Assembly: GCA_947095585.1 (NCBI GenBank)
Contig: OX352763.1
Coordinates: 49,432,481 to 49,496,480, forward strand
DNA from: Nephrocerus scutellatus
Taxonomy: Eukaryota > Arthropoda > Insecta > Diptera > Pipunculidae
Length of the DNA stretch: 64,000 bases
Direction of reading: 5' to 3'
Below, in pieces: positions 37,673 through 48,036 of this stretch. A program made the translations under genes and the position numbers. The number at the start of each line of letters is the position of its first letter. Position 1 is the stretch's first letter. The notes beneath the pieces are model-generated. The model did not search any database and was not told the DNA's origin. It saw nothing but the letters and a program-made list of their open reading frames with translations.

Positions 37673-39572
37673 AATCGAATCGCTTGAACATCGTAGGAAT
37701 GTTTCATGCCTGTCACTGTTTTATCGCTTTTTCCACAAGCTGTGTTCAAAAGAAATATCCAGATGCTTCCCGCCTATTCTCCAACCCATCCGTAATACCC
37801 GTGCCTCAACTCGAGCTCACGGGTCTACCATTAAGCCTATCTTCGGACGTACTAACCAATTCAGAGATTCCTTCTTTAGCCGCACGATTGTTATATGGAA
37901 TGATTGGCCTGATTCTGTGTTTCCGCATTTTTATGATATACAGTAGTTTAAGACTCGCGTGCATAGACATCTCATCTTTTCCTCTCCCTAATTTTCTAAC
38001 GCCCACGCTGTGCTAAGCATTATTATAGGGTGCAAACCCCTTTAGCGTGTGTACATTATAAAAAAAATATAATATTTAAATAAAAAGAAAGTCGTTGACA
38101 AAATTTGGACCCTGTAGGTGGCGCTGGGGTGTTAAATGTAGTTTTTCCTGTATATGATCTTCATATAAAGAATATTCGAACAAGTTTGCCTGTATAAGTG
38201 TCGATTCTATAGTTTCCTGGATTGGTGAGTTGGTTAGTTAGTGGGGTGTAAGTGGGCGTGGCGTCAGTGGGCGGGAGGTCAGTAGGATGGGGCAGCCGGG
38301 AAATGCCGGGTATTTCTGCTAATACTGATGTGACTAATGCTGTGACGCGATATCGCAAAACAAATAGCTTTTCACAAGTTCACAAAACGATCACAAACAA
38401 ATTTATTGAAAGTGGGACTGGACATCGTCTGTCGGGTCAGCTAGTTTCATATAAAAAACAAACACAAATTATATTGGTGTTGGTTTATTTTTGTTATTGA
38501 ACGCGAATATGTACACAACCAACACTCTGACCAGGAGCACAAAAAAAACTACTTTTGCCAGCATATGTATAACTAAACATACAGCAGAGATTAAACGCCA
38601 TTCCCGAATTAAACATGCAATGTGCTGAAGAAGATTTTTTTCAGAGAAGTTCCCGAAAAGTATCAAAATATAAAGACGTACTCCTCTACAGTTAACAAAG
38701 TTCAAGACCTTGAATTTCATAATTTGGACAACATTCCTAGCTCATCGCATAGGTGTAGTGAAGATTTACGTTGCGGATCTGCCAAAAATTGTATTTTAAA
38801 GCTACTAAAAATGTTAAATTACTAAAAAACGATTTGTGTTCCAAAAAAATTTAATTACAAGTTTAAAAAAAAAATGTAAGGTTAAGTAAAAAAACTCGAA
38901 ACAACAATCCCAAAATGGGTTGGAATATTTAATTAACAATCAAGAAATCAATGAGGATAGCAAGGATTTTGGTAAATGTTTGGTTCTAAGAAAAAGCAAA
39001 TTTTCCGGTTGGCCTCCAAAACAAAAATTGATTTCTCAGAAATTATATTTCAAATCCCCATCAACATATAATTATATGCGTGACATTCTCGGCTTGATGG
39101 GTTTGCGGATTCGGGGGACTTACGGTCGAAAGATTTAGCCAAAAATATTTGTGTATTTTTAATTAGAGGTTTATTTTTAATCTATAAATATGTTGTATCA
39201 TATTTTACCAACGCTACAAACATCAAAAGTATCGATTTAGTAGACATTATAAAAAAATATTACAGTTCTTTCCGAAATAGGGTTTAGTGTGAAGTGTGTT
39301 GTATGTGACCAAGGTCCAAATATTCGGCTTGCCTTTAAGATTTGAAGCGTGGAACCAGAAAATCCGTTCTTTTACGTACACGAACAAAAAAGATTTGCGT
39401 TATACTACGTACCCCATTTAATTAAATCTGTACGTAATAATTTGATAAGTTCTGATCTTAAAACCAATGATGGTATTGTAAGTTGGAGAGTACTTAGCGA
39501 ATTATATTCTTGTGACACCACAAGTACAACTAGAAACTAACTCCTAGACATATCAGTCCTAAAAAGTTTGAA
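37673..39572 (+). repeat. Tandem duplication unit, copy 2
   Basis: Nearly identical to copy 1 at offset 1,909. Differences I saw: single bases at 38,339, 38,419, 38,425, 38,535 and 39,346, and a 10-bp deletion after 'ctaga' at 39,534. It therefore contains a second Helitron 3' end (CTAG at 38,441-38,444) and a second retroposon tail (37,675-38,090). Its transposase block at 39,349-39,572 runs on into the C-terminal part. Confidence 0.92.
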
Positions 39573-40695
39573 AAAATACGCGTCAGTTACGCAACACAAG
39601 TTTTCAGCTGGACAGTTGCCTGTGCTATTCGAACGATGAGTCAATTTAACCAGTTTTCACCGAGCGTTCAAGATGTTTCGTTATCAACCGCAAATTTTGT
39701 CGAAAAAATGGACAGGTTGTTTGACAATTTAAATAGTCGAGTATTAATTGATAAGAACCAACATAAAAGTGCAATTCAAGTTAACAAACGAGTTTACTTA
39801 AACATGTTAGAAATGTTGCCATACATCAAAGCAATTGAACCGGTGCAAAAAAAAACTATATATTGCTTCATTGCCGTATTACAATTATTAAGTAGTTTGA
39901 TGTTAGAAAATAGTCAAATATTTTTCATACTTACAATTAGATTAAACCAGGATCCTATAGAAAATCTCTTTGGTCTAATTAGGCAAAGAGGACGAGTAGG
40001 TAATAGCGAAATCCAACTGTAAAAGAGTTTAATAATTTATTGGCTCAAATAATGTCAATAAGATTTTTAAGAAATTCAGCTTTAACAAATTGTTATGAAG
40101 ACGACGATGAAATACTAATCCAAGATTTCATAAGTACAAGTGATTTAACATCCAAAGAACCATTGGAATTAATTGAAGACAGTGAGAATGTAGTTGATTT
40201 TACAGAGAAACCAGTCTCAGCCATCTGTAATGAAATTAACCATGAACTGTTGGACCATGTACTATCAAACGACAACGCGTATTTAAATTTTGACGACTGT
40301 TCTATAAGGTATTGCCTAGGATATGCTATATAAATGTTTGGGACGTAGATACTGCCAATGTTGCGAAACTAAATGGGTTAAAAAAGACAATGATGCAAAC
40401 ATAACAATAACTTCTGAATATTTTATATTTATGAAGAACTATGTTAGTAACAATAATTTTGGTTCCCTGCGCGCTCCAACGGAATTATTATTTGATTTAT
40501 GTAAACCGCATATTCAAATATTTGAAAAAACATTTAACGAACATTGAAATTGAAAATATAATAATTGGTTTTGTTCAACAAATCCTTGTTCCGAACATAA
40601 TCATAAGTTGCTAGATTTTGTAATATTAGTGCTTTTAAGAAAGCACACCAACTGGTTTTATGACAAGAAAGTTGAAAATAAAATACCAAATTATT
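39250..40695 (+). pseudogene. P/THAP9-type transposase, C-terminal part
   Basis: Copy-2 block 'YVPHLIKSVRNNL', then across the duplication border 'VSYATQVFSWTVACAI' (39,580-39,635), 'FVEKMDRLFDNLNSRVL', and 'LTIRLNQDPIENLFGLIR' (39,925-40,000), a diagnostic P-family motif. A frameshift leads to 'RNSALTNCYEDDDE' (40,070-40,115) and an acidic stretch, then 'YKCLGRRYCQCCETKW' and 'FGSLRAPTELLFDL'. Similarity ends near 40,690. The C-terminal half is better preserved than the rest but is frameshifted. Presumed role: cut-and-paste transposase; now inactive. Confidence 0.82.
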
Positions 40696-41286
40696 TGCAT
40701 TGAATTGTTTTGTTTTATTATCTATACGTATTTGAATATTATTATATCGCAAATTTTGTGCACGCGTTACCCATTTTTTGAAATACTAAATATGTATTTA
40801 ATACTCATATTCGAGCTATATAGTCGACCAAGTAAGCATAATAAATAAAATTAATTATTTTAAAACCAATCTGTTTTTTAATTTTTCTAAGAACATATAT
40901 TATATGTTATTCCTTAACGCTTTGTTTTTTTTTTCTATTTGGTTAAATATTAAAATTTAAAACAAATGCATACGCATACAATATAATATCATCCAAAACA
41001 ATCGTCACAAAACCAACAACAATGTACAAATCTATACTTTGTTGTTGGTTTTGATCGTCTCATAACGCTTAAACACACACATAGAATAATAAAGTATACT
41101 ATTTTCTTTATGACACACACGAGTTTCAATCACACATACATATACATAACTGCTAAAATACATAAAACGCAAAAATTTGAGAGAGCGATCTCGAGAGTGT
41201 AAAATTTATTTATTTAAAATTCTTATTCTCGTATTTTCTGAGATAACCCCAAACCAACGAAATAACCCCAGAAAAAAAATGTACAA
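40696..41286. other. P-transposon 3' non-coding region
   Basis: AT-rich sequence up to the right inverted repeat. It contains inverted-looking 'gttgttggttttg' and 'aaaccaacaacaa' segments around 41,012-41,055. No ORF recognised. Confidence 0.5.
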
Positions 41287-41332
41287 TATTTTGTTCGTAG
41301 GTTTCCTTCTGTATATGTTATTTTTTTCTGTG

Positions 41333-41590
41333 CTAGGAGCCTTCTCGAATGACTTCTGTAGAAGCTGCATGGAGAAGGAGGAGACCATCGTCCATCTTCT
41401 CTTAATTGTCCAGTCCTCTCCCAAAGGCGTAAATTCCATATGGGAGCTTTCTTCTACAACGACACTTAATGATCTCATCAGCATTGACATTGGTAGTCTC
41501 CTACGCTTCATACCAAGCTCTAATTGGTTCATTGAGTACTGGTCTAAGTGTGTCGGTTCCACTGAGAGCCACCTTAACTTAACCTAACAA
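41333..41590 (+). pseudogene. LOA-like ORF2 relic, C-terminal end
   Basis: Resumes the frame cut at 34,473. 'NDFCRSCMEKEETIVHLLL' is the CCHC-like zinc-knuckle end typical of LOA-type ORF2 proteins. It is followed by 'FIPSSNWFIEYWSKC' and a stop. Together with 33,547-34,473 it shows the target site of the P-type transposon. Confidence 0.8.
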
Positions 41591-42535
41591 ACGTTTCTAT
41601 CTTTTTTGGGGCTGGTATTGTCTCATTTTTTATTCAGCTTATAATTGCCTCTACTTAATTCGGTTTCGTCCGCTATTAAATCACTAATTATTCCTGCAAC
41701 TTCTTCGGAAGAAATATCAATATCGCTGACAGTTGGAGTTAATTCTTCCTCATTTCGAGTTTGTCTTTGAACAGGCGTCAGTCAAAGATCGTGAAGTCTC
41801 AACCAGTCTAACGGCTTCCTTAATGCCAACAAGCTCAAAGATGGCTACTTCCAACTGTGAAAGCTTTTGAGTTTATTTTGGGCCGCATCCAGTTTCTCTT
41901 TCATTAATTCTATTGAGTGAAGCTTTCTTTTTGACATAGCGCTTTTGGTCATCCAAAACCTTATTTAAAATACAATGAATATTATTATTGTTCTGCAGAT
42001 ATATAGATTTGTACCTTTTTCTATTCCGCTTCGATTTTCTCTGGTGGACCTGCACTATTAAACTCCAATGCTCCAATGCTGCTACCATGCCACGATTTTC
42101 CTTTACAAACCCCCTTGCATGCGGCTTATCAACATTTCGATCTGGGTCTTATTCGTCGATTTACTCCTAAAGCAACAATTGGTTTATTTTGTTCTAAATA
42201 TAATTTTCTTACATGTTTCCGCTCAGATTCGCCGTTGAAATCAAAGTGAAAAATAAAGCGTTCCCGAACGGCATTTTTCGCCTGAAATAAGTGCTGCCGA
42301 TTACAAATATTTCGGGCAAAACTCACGATAGGGAAAAGCGAAAAGCTAAAAAATTCGTGCGGAATTTAAACTCGCGATAAGGCTGATTATGATTTTACTA
42401 TTGCTGATATTAGTGTTTGAAAAACAGAAAATAGTCTTTCTGTATGTTTCATATGAAAACCTTTACGTAATTACAACATTTCATAATTATTTTTATTTTG
42501 GTACTCTCCTAATCATTCCTTTTTGTTATTTTTAG
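41591..42535. other. Probable Dok intron sequence with minus-strand relic
   Basis: The region before the Dok exon acceptor. On the minus strand, 41,790-42,326 has several partly open frames with protein-like composition ('ERKHVRKLYLEQNKPIV', 'LSQLEVAIFELVGIKEAVRL'). They suggest a decayed transposon-encoded protein; I do not recognise the family. No upstream Dok exon could be identified with confidence. Confidence 0.35.
42531..42535 (+). promoter_or_regulatory. Splice acceptor of the Dok 3' exon
   Basis: A pyrimidine-rich run 'cattcctttttgttattttt' ends in TTTAG at 42,531-42,535. The exon opens in frame with 'KSCQRYCLLF', which is mid-PH-domain, so an upstream exon must supply the PH start. 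Confidence 0.75.
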
Positions 42536-44356
42536 AAATCTTGTCAGCGATACTGCTTGCTGTTTAAATCTAGCCGGCATGGAATTGAACGTCTTGAACT
42601 ATGTGAGTCTAAGGAAGACAAAAACCCTAAAATAATAACACTTGAAAACTGCGTAAAAATAACTCAAGAACCGGCACCAGCTAATTTAATACAAATTGTT
42701 AAAAAGACGGAAACTTTAACTTTGAACACATTAACAGACAATGATCTTAAGGAATGGCTAAATGCCTTACAAACAGTTGCATTTCGTGAAAAAGTGGGGT
42801 TAATTGATCGAAATGTAGCCATCGAAGAAGATAATGATCTTTATTGCAGTTCGTACGGAGACGGTCTGTTCATTGTAACACTGGTACCGTCGGAAACGTC
42901 AATTCGTTGTAGTTTAGAGCCTAAAGCTTATATGCTACATTTAACCGCTACCGAGCTTCAACTAAAATCTTCAGAGGATTTAAACATTATCATTGTGAAT
43001 TGGCCATATAGATATATACGAAAGTATGGCTATAGGGAAGGAAAATTCACTTTTGAAGCTGGTCGCAAATGCAATACAGGTGAAGGGGTTTTTATACTTG
43101 ACCATACAAATCCACAAGAAGTTTTTCGCTGTATGTCATCAAAAATGAAATCAATGAAGAAGCTTATTAGCGGAGAAAGCTTAAACAATATCGACTGCGG
43201 GGAGAATCAGTTAAGTGCTGCACTATCAATGGAAGCCGGTTCTCGAAGTCCACTGCCACCATCTCCGTCCAATCAGAATCCCAATGATTTTGAAATTAAC
43301 TCAAGCCACAGTTGTATTTCTATTAGAGGATTTTTATCATCCAGCGACTCACTAAATAATGTTTCATTCAATTCTAACACGAACACAAACAATACATCCA
43401 ATATACCAACATCAGCATCGAAAAACATTCCAAACAAGCCTCCAAGAAAGCCAATGGGGTTGACTGAAAAACAACCTCTACAAACACCGCTTGCGACATC
43501 TTCATCGATATTATCTGCCACACTGGCAACAACAACCCCGTTAGGCGAAACAAAATCTTGTAGCCAGCAAAATTGTGATAAATTTAAAAAATTTCAAAAC
43601 TATGAACCTGTTTCTATTACCACAACAATCGACCCTAATCGAACGGTAGGATCGGCCGTAGTCTTAAAACCACCATCGCCAGAATTGGTCAAATCAGTTC
43701 ATAGCAACATCATTAGCCATAATAGTAGTAATCTACAGTGTATACCTCCCGATCTTCCGCTACGCAATGAAAGTACGAAACAGAGTACCGAGCGTGATTA
43801 CGAATATATTGAAACTATAACGGATGCTTGGAAGACCCTTGGGCTTGACGAAGTTAAACATACTGAACGTACTCAAGTATCCAACGAAGATATAGTCAAC
43901 TGTGTCTGGTTACGAACACAATCACATCGTGACAAAAATACTGGTAAAGAAATTTCAACAAAAATGATTGAGATAGATATTGACAAAAGTAACGTGGTTT
44001 CAAACTATGATCGCTTAGACTTTTTGTCACCCAAAAATAACGCATCTAGTGGATACAAGACAATTGTTAATGTGACATCAGCTAATGCCCGAAAAAAATC
44101 AAGTCCGCCTGTGCCGGATGACTATGAGTTGATTGCTAGTCCCGATATAGAGCCATGCCGCATAGCCGACGATAGTTACTTAGGATATGGAGTATTAAGA
44201 AAACCTTGCACTCCAGGACCCCAAGTAGCAAACGCTTCATCAAAAAACATCACCAATATTTCAACAACACTTCTTAATGATTCAGCGAACGTTTTAGATC
44301 ATCGCAACTACAATGGTCTTAACTACACCGTTGTAAGCAAACCAAAACGGGTTTAA
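42536..44356 (+). CDS. Dok: Dok adaptor homologue, large 3' exon (partial)
   Basis: Encodes a Downstream-of-kinase (insulin-receptor-substrate-like) docking protein. Such proteins bind phosphotyrosine receptors at the membrane and recruit SH2 proteins in tyrosine-kinase and JNK signalling. 606 codons are visible. Residues 1-82 are the rest of a PH domain (starts 'CQRYCLLF', ends with the conserved Trp in 'DLKEWLNALQTVAF'). Residues ~97-212 are an IRS-type PTB domain ('NWPYRYIRKYGYREGKFTFE', then 'AGRKC'), including the arginines expected to bind phosphotyrosine. The long C-terminus is low-complexity, with proline motifs ('SPLPPSPS', 'NKPPRKP') and candidate phosphotyrosines ('DYEYIET', 'NYDRLDF', 'DYELIAS', 'GYGVLRK', 'LNYTVV'). 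The frame is intact, in contrast to all neighbouring elements. The N-terminal exon(s) and promoter are not identified; a TTG within the exon is not the start. An AATAAA follows at 44,414. Confidence 0.88.
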   Translation, partial: KSCQRYCLLFKSSRHGIERLELCESKEDKNPKIITLENCVKITQEPAPANLIQIVKKTETLTLNTLTDNDLKEWLNALQTVAFREKVGLIDRNVAIEEDNDLYCSSYGDGLFIVTLVPSETSIRCSLEPKAYMLHLTATELQLKSSEDLNIIIVNWPYRYIRKYGYREGKFTFEAGRKCNTGEGVFILDHTNPQEVFRCMSSKMKSMKKLISGESLNNIDCGENQLSAALSMEAGSRSPLPPSPSNQNPNDFEINSSHSCISIRGFLSSSDSLNNVSFNSNTNTNNTSNIPTSASKNIPNKPPRKPMGLTEKQPLQTPLATSSSILSATLATTTPLGETKSCSQQNCDKFKKFQNYEPVSITTTIDPNRTVGSAVVLKPPSPELVKSVHSNIISHNSSNLQCIPPDLPLRNESTKQSTERDYEYIETITDAWKTLGLDEVKHTERTQVSNEDIVNCVWLRTQSHRDKNTGKEISTKMIEIDIDKSNVVSNYDRLDFLSPKNNASSGYKTIVNVTSANARKKSSPPVPDDYELIASPDIEPCRIADDSYLGYGVLRKPCTPGPQVANASSKNITNISTTLLNDSANVLDHRNYNGLNYTVVSKPKRV

Positions 44357-44413
44357 TTTGCTGTGATTCTAGAAACAAAGTGAAAATTGATTTTTGTGCA
44401 AATTTTTAAATTC

Positions 44414-44419
44414 AATAAA
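44414..44419 (+). terminator. Polyadenylation signal of Dok
   Basis: AATAAA 58 bp after the Dok stop codon, in an A/T-rich 3' region. A short 3' UTR is implied. Other AATAAA-like sites farther on cannot be excluded. Confidence 0.5.
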
Positions 44420-45230
44420 TTTTAATTTATACCGTCATAAATAATCAAAAAAATGATCTACAAATTTACAAAATATTTATTTTTAGACCAAAGAATGTTT
44501 AGATAAATAGATAAACTAGTTTTATTCTTTAAAATTCGCACGAGGATTTATTTCTGGAGACTAAATTTTTAACATATTTGCCATAGTTTACTTTGTCTTT
44601 GTATTATTTCCTTTTAAAATAAGCTTTTGTGTAAAATACAAAAATTACAATTTTTCTATTATAAACTGAAATATAATTTCGTCTTCTTATACTAGTGAAC
44701 TTCTGTAAGTAATATAACGCATTGTTATGTTTAAGATATCAAAGATATCTGAAACATGTAATTTATTATTACATCAATAACGTTCACAAGTATCTATTTT
44801 AAGTTAAAAACCTATCGTATTTTAAACTTTCTAAATCTATTATGCTTTCTATGACAAACATCCTAGTTGAATATCTAAATAATGGCTTAGTCTTCAAAGT
44901 CAAATTTCTCTTCGTGAAAGAGAGAGATAGAATAAAAAGAAAAACGCGTTTCACAAATAATATTGTAGCGATTCTATAGATTAGACATTATTCAAATCAG
45001 TTAAATGAACTATATAATAAGGAAGAATTGTTGATGTTACGAGTATTTTCCGTAATTGTAGCTCGTTAACAATGATTTTTGTAAATAAAAAAAAAGTGAC
45101 ACTGAAATTTTTGAACTACGGTATTGTGGACAAATGTAGTAGGGACCTCTTCCGTATTACTTCTGGGAATGCTCGATTGCACCTTTGGACGTCTCAACCA
45201 GCGTATTGAATTCCTAATTCCGACTCTGCC
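44420..45230. other. AT-rich intergenic sequence
   Basis: Downstream of Dok. I see no gene, tandem repeat or inverted repeat of note. Confidence 0.5.
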
Positions 45231-45480
45231 TTGAATTAACTTCGGCGAATCTATGGTATAGCCCTAATTTGTGTGGGAAAATGCATTTTTTCGAAGTGTT
45301 TTGAAGGAGCTTAGGTGGTTAATTGGTATCATATGATTGGGGTCAATTAAACCCCTCTCGACAAAATTGGGGTCAAAAACTCACTGTTTAATAAAAGTTT
45401 AGCAGTTTAGAGCGTGCTTAAAAGTGGGCGGGCCTAAGTATTGAAAGTAAATGAAAGGTGAAAATTATTAATACACGATT
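45231..45480. repeat. Dispersed repeat fragment ('gaaggagctt.aggtggttaa')
   Basis: The block 'tgaaggagcttaggtggtta', a 'ggtatcatatga' stretch and 'aaaagtgggcgggcctaagt' resembles 48,557-48,720, which has 'gaaggagctttaggggttaa' and 'gtgggcgcgtcctaag'. It is a diverged interspersed family, possibly related to the MITE at 45,687. Confidence 0.5.
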
Positions 45481-45686
45481 CTAGGTTGGTTCATCGCAAG
45501 AAATTTATCGCATAGCAATTAATCGCAGGGACAATTCATCCTGGAAGCACTTGATTGCAAAGCAATTCGTTGCAGTGTACACACAAACCAGTAATACCAT
45601 CTAATTTTAACGGAAGGTGGATCAATTTGTATTTGGTTTATGTTCTATTTTATGTGATTTTCCCCATACCCCAAACAGATGTATAG

Positions 45687-46124
45687 CAAACTACGGTATA
45701 GCTTTTAAAGGGCTAGTGCGTTCAGGCACACCTCCCCAGAAAGCTCCAATTAATCAGATCTTGAAAACCACCATCTCTTTTATGGCGTGACGCTCCTTTT
45801 TGGGGCTTTAAAAGTTATGAGTTTTTTCAGAAAAATTTATTATTTCAAGTGGTTGAATTTCTACCAATTGAAAGGAAATACGGGTAAGTATCAACGAAAC
45901 AGAAAAACCCGACCAATCAAACTACCCTTGCCATGTGGTAGTCAAGCAACTGACTTCTATAGGCGTATTTAAAATATTAAATAAAAGGTGAACATTTGTT
46001 CTACACACTAAGCCTTTTTTTTATGCATTACCCAACAGCATAACAGACAGGTTGATTAATTGGTGGCTTTCAGGGGTGGGATGTCAGAAAGCCTCAACCC
46101 TTTAAAATCTATACCGTAGTTTGG
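45687..46124. mobile_element. MITE with 27-bp inverted ends, ~438 bp
   Basis: Left end 'CAAACTACGGTATAGCTTTT'... (45,687-45,712) and right end (46,098-46,124) are inverted copies with one mismatch. The interior has no transposase; one 61-codon ORF is incidental. The superfamily is not assigned because no clear target duplication was visible. It sits between the two host genes. Confidence 0.75.
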
Positions 46125-46295
46125 CCATTATTTCCGTTGCCCAAGAAGATGCAAGTACACACAAACCATGTGGAAGCAAATTATGCAAATGCGTTGCAAT
46201 TACCTAATGTCTGGAGCATGGACATTTTTCACTACCCTTTTATAATATTGTAACGTGCTTGCTCGTCGGTCACTCAGGCTTCTTTGCCGAGTGTT

Positions 46296-46353
46296 ACAAA
46301 TTTTAAAACGGTTTTATTCCTTCTACAAATTTTAAAACGGTTTTATTCCTTCT
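46296..46353. repeat. 29-bp unit tandemly duplicated
   Basis: 'acaaattttaaaacggtttt' plus 'attccttct' occurs twice in direct succession (46,296-46,324 and 46,325-46,353), perfectly. Confidence 0.9.
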
Positions 46354-47539
46354 AGACGTAAGGTGTTCTTTTAACTTATAATCTTACTTATATTATGCAA
46401 AATACGTCTGTTCGTTCGGAATGTCGGCGCTCTGTCGAAAAATAACCGGTCGGAAATGACGAAAGGTTAGCCTAATAGCTGGTGTAGCACAAGCAACCAC
46501 AAGTTGCAAAAGGCTTTGCGGTGTTTTACTTCACTTTAGTCAAGTGAGCAACGTTGTTTCGTACACAAAGCTCGACCACACGCGCGAGTTGAATTAGTCG
46601 GGCACGGAGGGAGCGGTTGGACCGGAAAGAGGTTCGGAGTATCGTAGTGGCGACAGTGTTTCGGAAACATCTCCACCAGACTACAGAACTCCATGTAATT
46701 GAACGATAAGTTCTTACATAAGTTCACAGTTCAAGGAAAGTGCTCTGAACGGTATCAGTGGGCGACGGTTTTTCGGGCACAACGTCCACGGTACCATGAA
46801 AGAACAAAAGAAATATTAAGCTCACAGATCAAAGAAAGTGTTTTGAATGGTGTCAGTGGGCGGTAAAGAACAAGGGTTTCGACGAAATAGAAAATGTAGC
46901 GGGTCCAAGAGATCCGTAGTTCGGTTGAACCTGATCGGAAATTAAAATTCCAACAAAAAGACTGGAGTTATTACTGCAGGCTATCTCTGTAGACGGTACT
47001 GCTTCACACATCAAGGGATTTTTCCGTGCAATATCAGGGTTTCAAAGACCGACTGGACCTCGGTGGCATTTTAAAAAATTCTATTTTATGCAACCGTGTT
47101 GCTCGGTTTGTATTTTCTTTATTATATTTTAATTTACAATCTAATTGTCCTGATATTGCACGGGAAGTTGTTTTACCCACAAAAAAACAATTTCCTCGGG
47201 TGGGACGGCTTGAACGCATACTCGGAAATACGTTCAGACGGTAGTCTGTAGTCTAACTGATTAGACCATTGAGCTCTACATGCATTTATAGCACTATTCG
47301 TCGGTTTTACTTTCACGTTTGTGAAATTTCCTTAAAAACAAGCATTTCCCGTGCCGGTGAACCTATGACTCAGTGAGACGTTCGGACTCCAGTCTGTAGC
47401 CTAGACGATTCGGCTAAGCCAAATACTGTTACAATATATAAAAGAAAATAAACATCAAATAATCAGCAAACTACATAGTTCATTATTACATATAAATCTT
47501 ACAACAAAATTCTAGTTTTAATTTTAGGACATCGAGGCA
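46354..47539. other. Unassigned region, possible LTR-element remnant
   Basis: Relatively GC-rich for this window. It holds two related stretches, 'cgttcagacggtagtctgta' (47,231) and 'cgttcggactccagtctgta' (47,380), and paired 'tcagtgggcg' contexts near 46,757 and 46,852. Short ORFs on both strands look incidental. It could be a worn retroelement leader; I cannot identify it. Confidence 0.3.
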
Positions 47540-47545
47540 TTTATT
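47540..47545 (-). terminator. Polyadenylation signal of DNLZ
   Basis: AATAAA on the minus strand about 15 nt past the DNLZ stop codon (TAA, minus strand, at 47,560-47,562). Confidence 0.5.
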
Positions 47546-47559
47546 ATGTATATACCTAT

Positions 47560-48036
47560 TTATCCAATCTGTTTGGTTAATACTTCATCTTTTTCTGTGG
47601 ATGCTTTTAAAACACGCTCTCCTTTTTCTGCGAGAATATCTTCAATGTTTGATTTGCCATCCATGTCTGTAAACCAATTCAAGTTATCAGCAATAAGATG
47701 ATTATTTAAACAACCATCGCAACGAACAATTACAACTCCTGTTTTGTATGATACTTTTGAAATAGTCTTCATGTTCCGAGTCGAGCAAATCTTGCAGGTG
47801 AAAATGAGCTGCATTTTCAACATTATTTTGGCAAATGGAATTGGGTTTTTTGCTGTTTCATCTTGTGAAGAACCATCGTTTACTCCGCCCAAGGAATATG
47901 GGCGATTCAACGCAACATTGTGTATTTCAGGTAATAACTGACGGGACAACGATAAAATTAAATGATTGCTAAGAACAAATTTCTTCTGTTGCATAATAAG
48001 TCTTTTGCTGCAAAGCGCTTGTCGGAACCAGTACAT
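47560..48036 (-). CDS. DNLZ: DNL-type zinc finger protein (Tim15/Zim17/Hep1 family)
   Basis: Intact intronless frame of 158 codons from an ATG at 48,036. The family acts in the mitochondrial matrix, keeping mtHsp70 soluble and assisting import and folding. Residues 79-130 form the zf-DNL domain: Cys81-x2-Cys84 ('[16 protein letters not shown]') and Cys106-x2-Cys109 ('[18 protein letters not shown]'), with the Asp-Asn-Leu signature at 117-119 and the conserved 'NWF'. Residues 1-40 are basic and hydroxylated with few acids ('[15 protein letters not shown]'), as expected for a mitochondrial presequence. Length fits the family. The C-terminal tail is charged. It is convergent with Dok. Absence of introns and of frame damage argues for a functional gene, though a recent retrocopy is possible. 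Confidence 0.88.
   Translation of the reverse strand: MYWFRQALCSKRLIMQQKKFVLSNHLILSLSRQLLPEIHNVALNRPYSLGGVNDGSSQDETAKNPIPFAKIMLKMQLIFTCKICSTRNMKTISKVSYKTGVVIVRCDGCLNNHLIADNLNWFTDMDGKSNIEDILAEKGERVLKASTEKDEVLTKQIG

Larger units (their letters stand above)
34473..41332 (+). mobile_element. P-superfamily transposon, 6.86 kb, nested
   Basis: Terminal inverted repeats of about 46 bp: left 'CACAGAAAAAAATAACATAT'... from 34,473, right complement ending at 41,332. The 'AAATAACATA' core resembles that of the Drosophila P element. The 8-bp direct repeat CTAGGAGC flanks it (34,466-34,473 and 41,333-41,340; the last base overlaps the left end), matching the 8-bp target duplication of this superfamily. 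The interior carries degenerate THAP9/P-type transposase, a Helitron and a 1.9-kb tandem duplication. No THAP DNA-binding domain was found, so the transposon is incomplete and dead. Confidence 0.9.

Noticed and set aside
28750..41590. A single LOA-like element split by three insertions (29,331; ~30,890; 34,473)
   Set aside because: Parts 1-2 and parts 3-4 are collinear and would fit. However, coding similarity near 30,890 seems to continue a little past the point where 33,547 resumes, and the left end of the presumed second insertion is unclear. Only the splits at 29,331 and 34,473 are claimed.
42139..42326. Upstream Dok exon
   Set aside because: I looked for the start of the PH domain followed by a splice donor between 41,600 and 42,530 and found no convincing match.
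43273..43521. 82-codon minus-strand ORF inside the Dok exon
   Set aside because: Shadow of a low-complexity Asn/Ser/Pro-rich part of Dok.
47231..47420. tRNA-like or SINE-like segments ('cggtagtctgtagtctaact', 'gttcggactccagtctgtag')
   Set aside because: No acceptable cloverleaf and no proper A and B boxes could be built.
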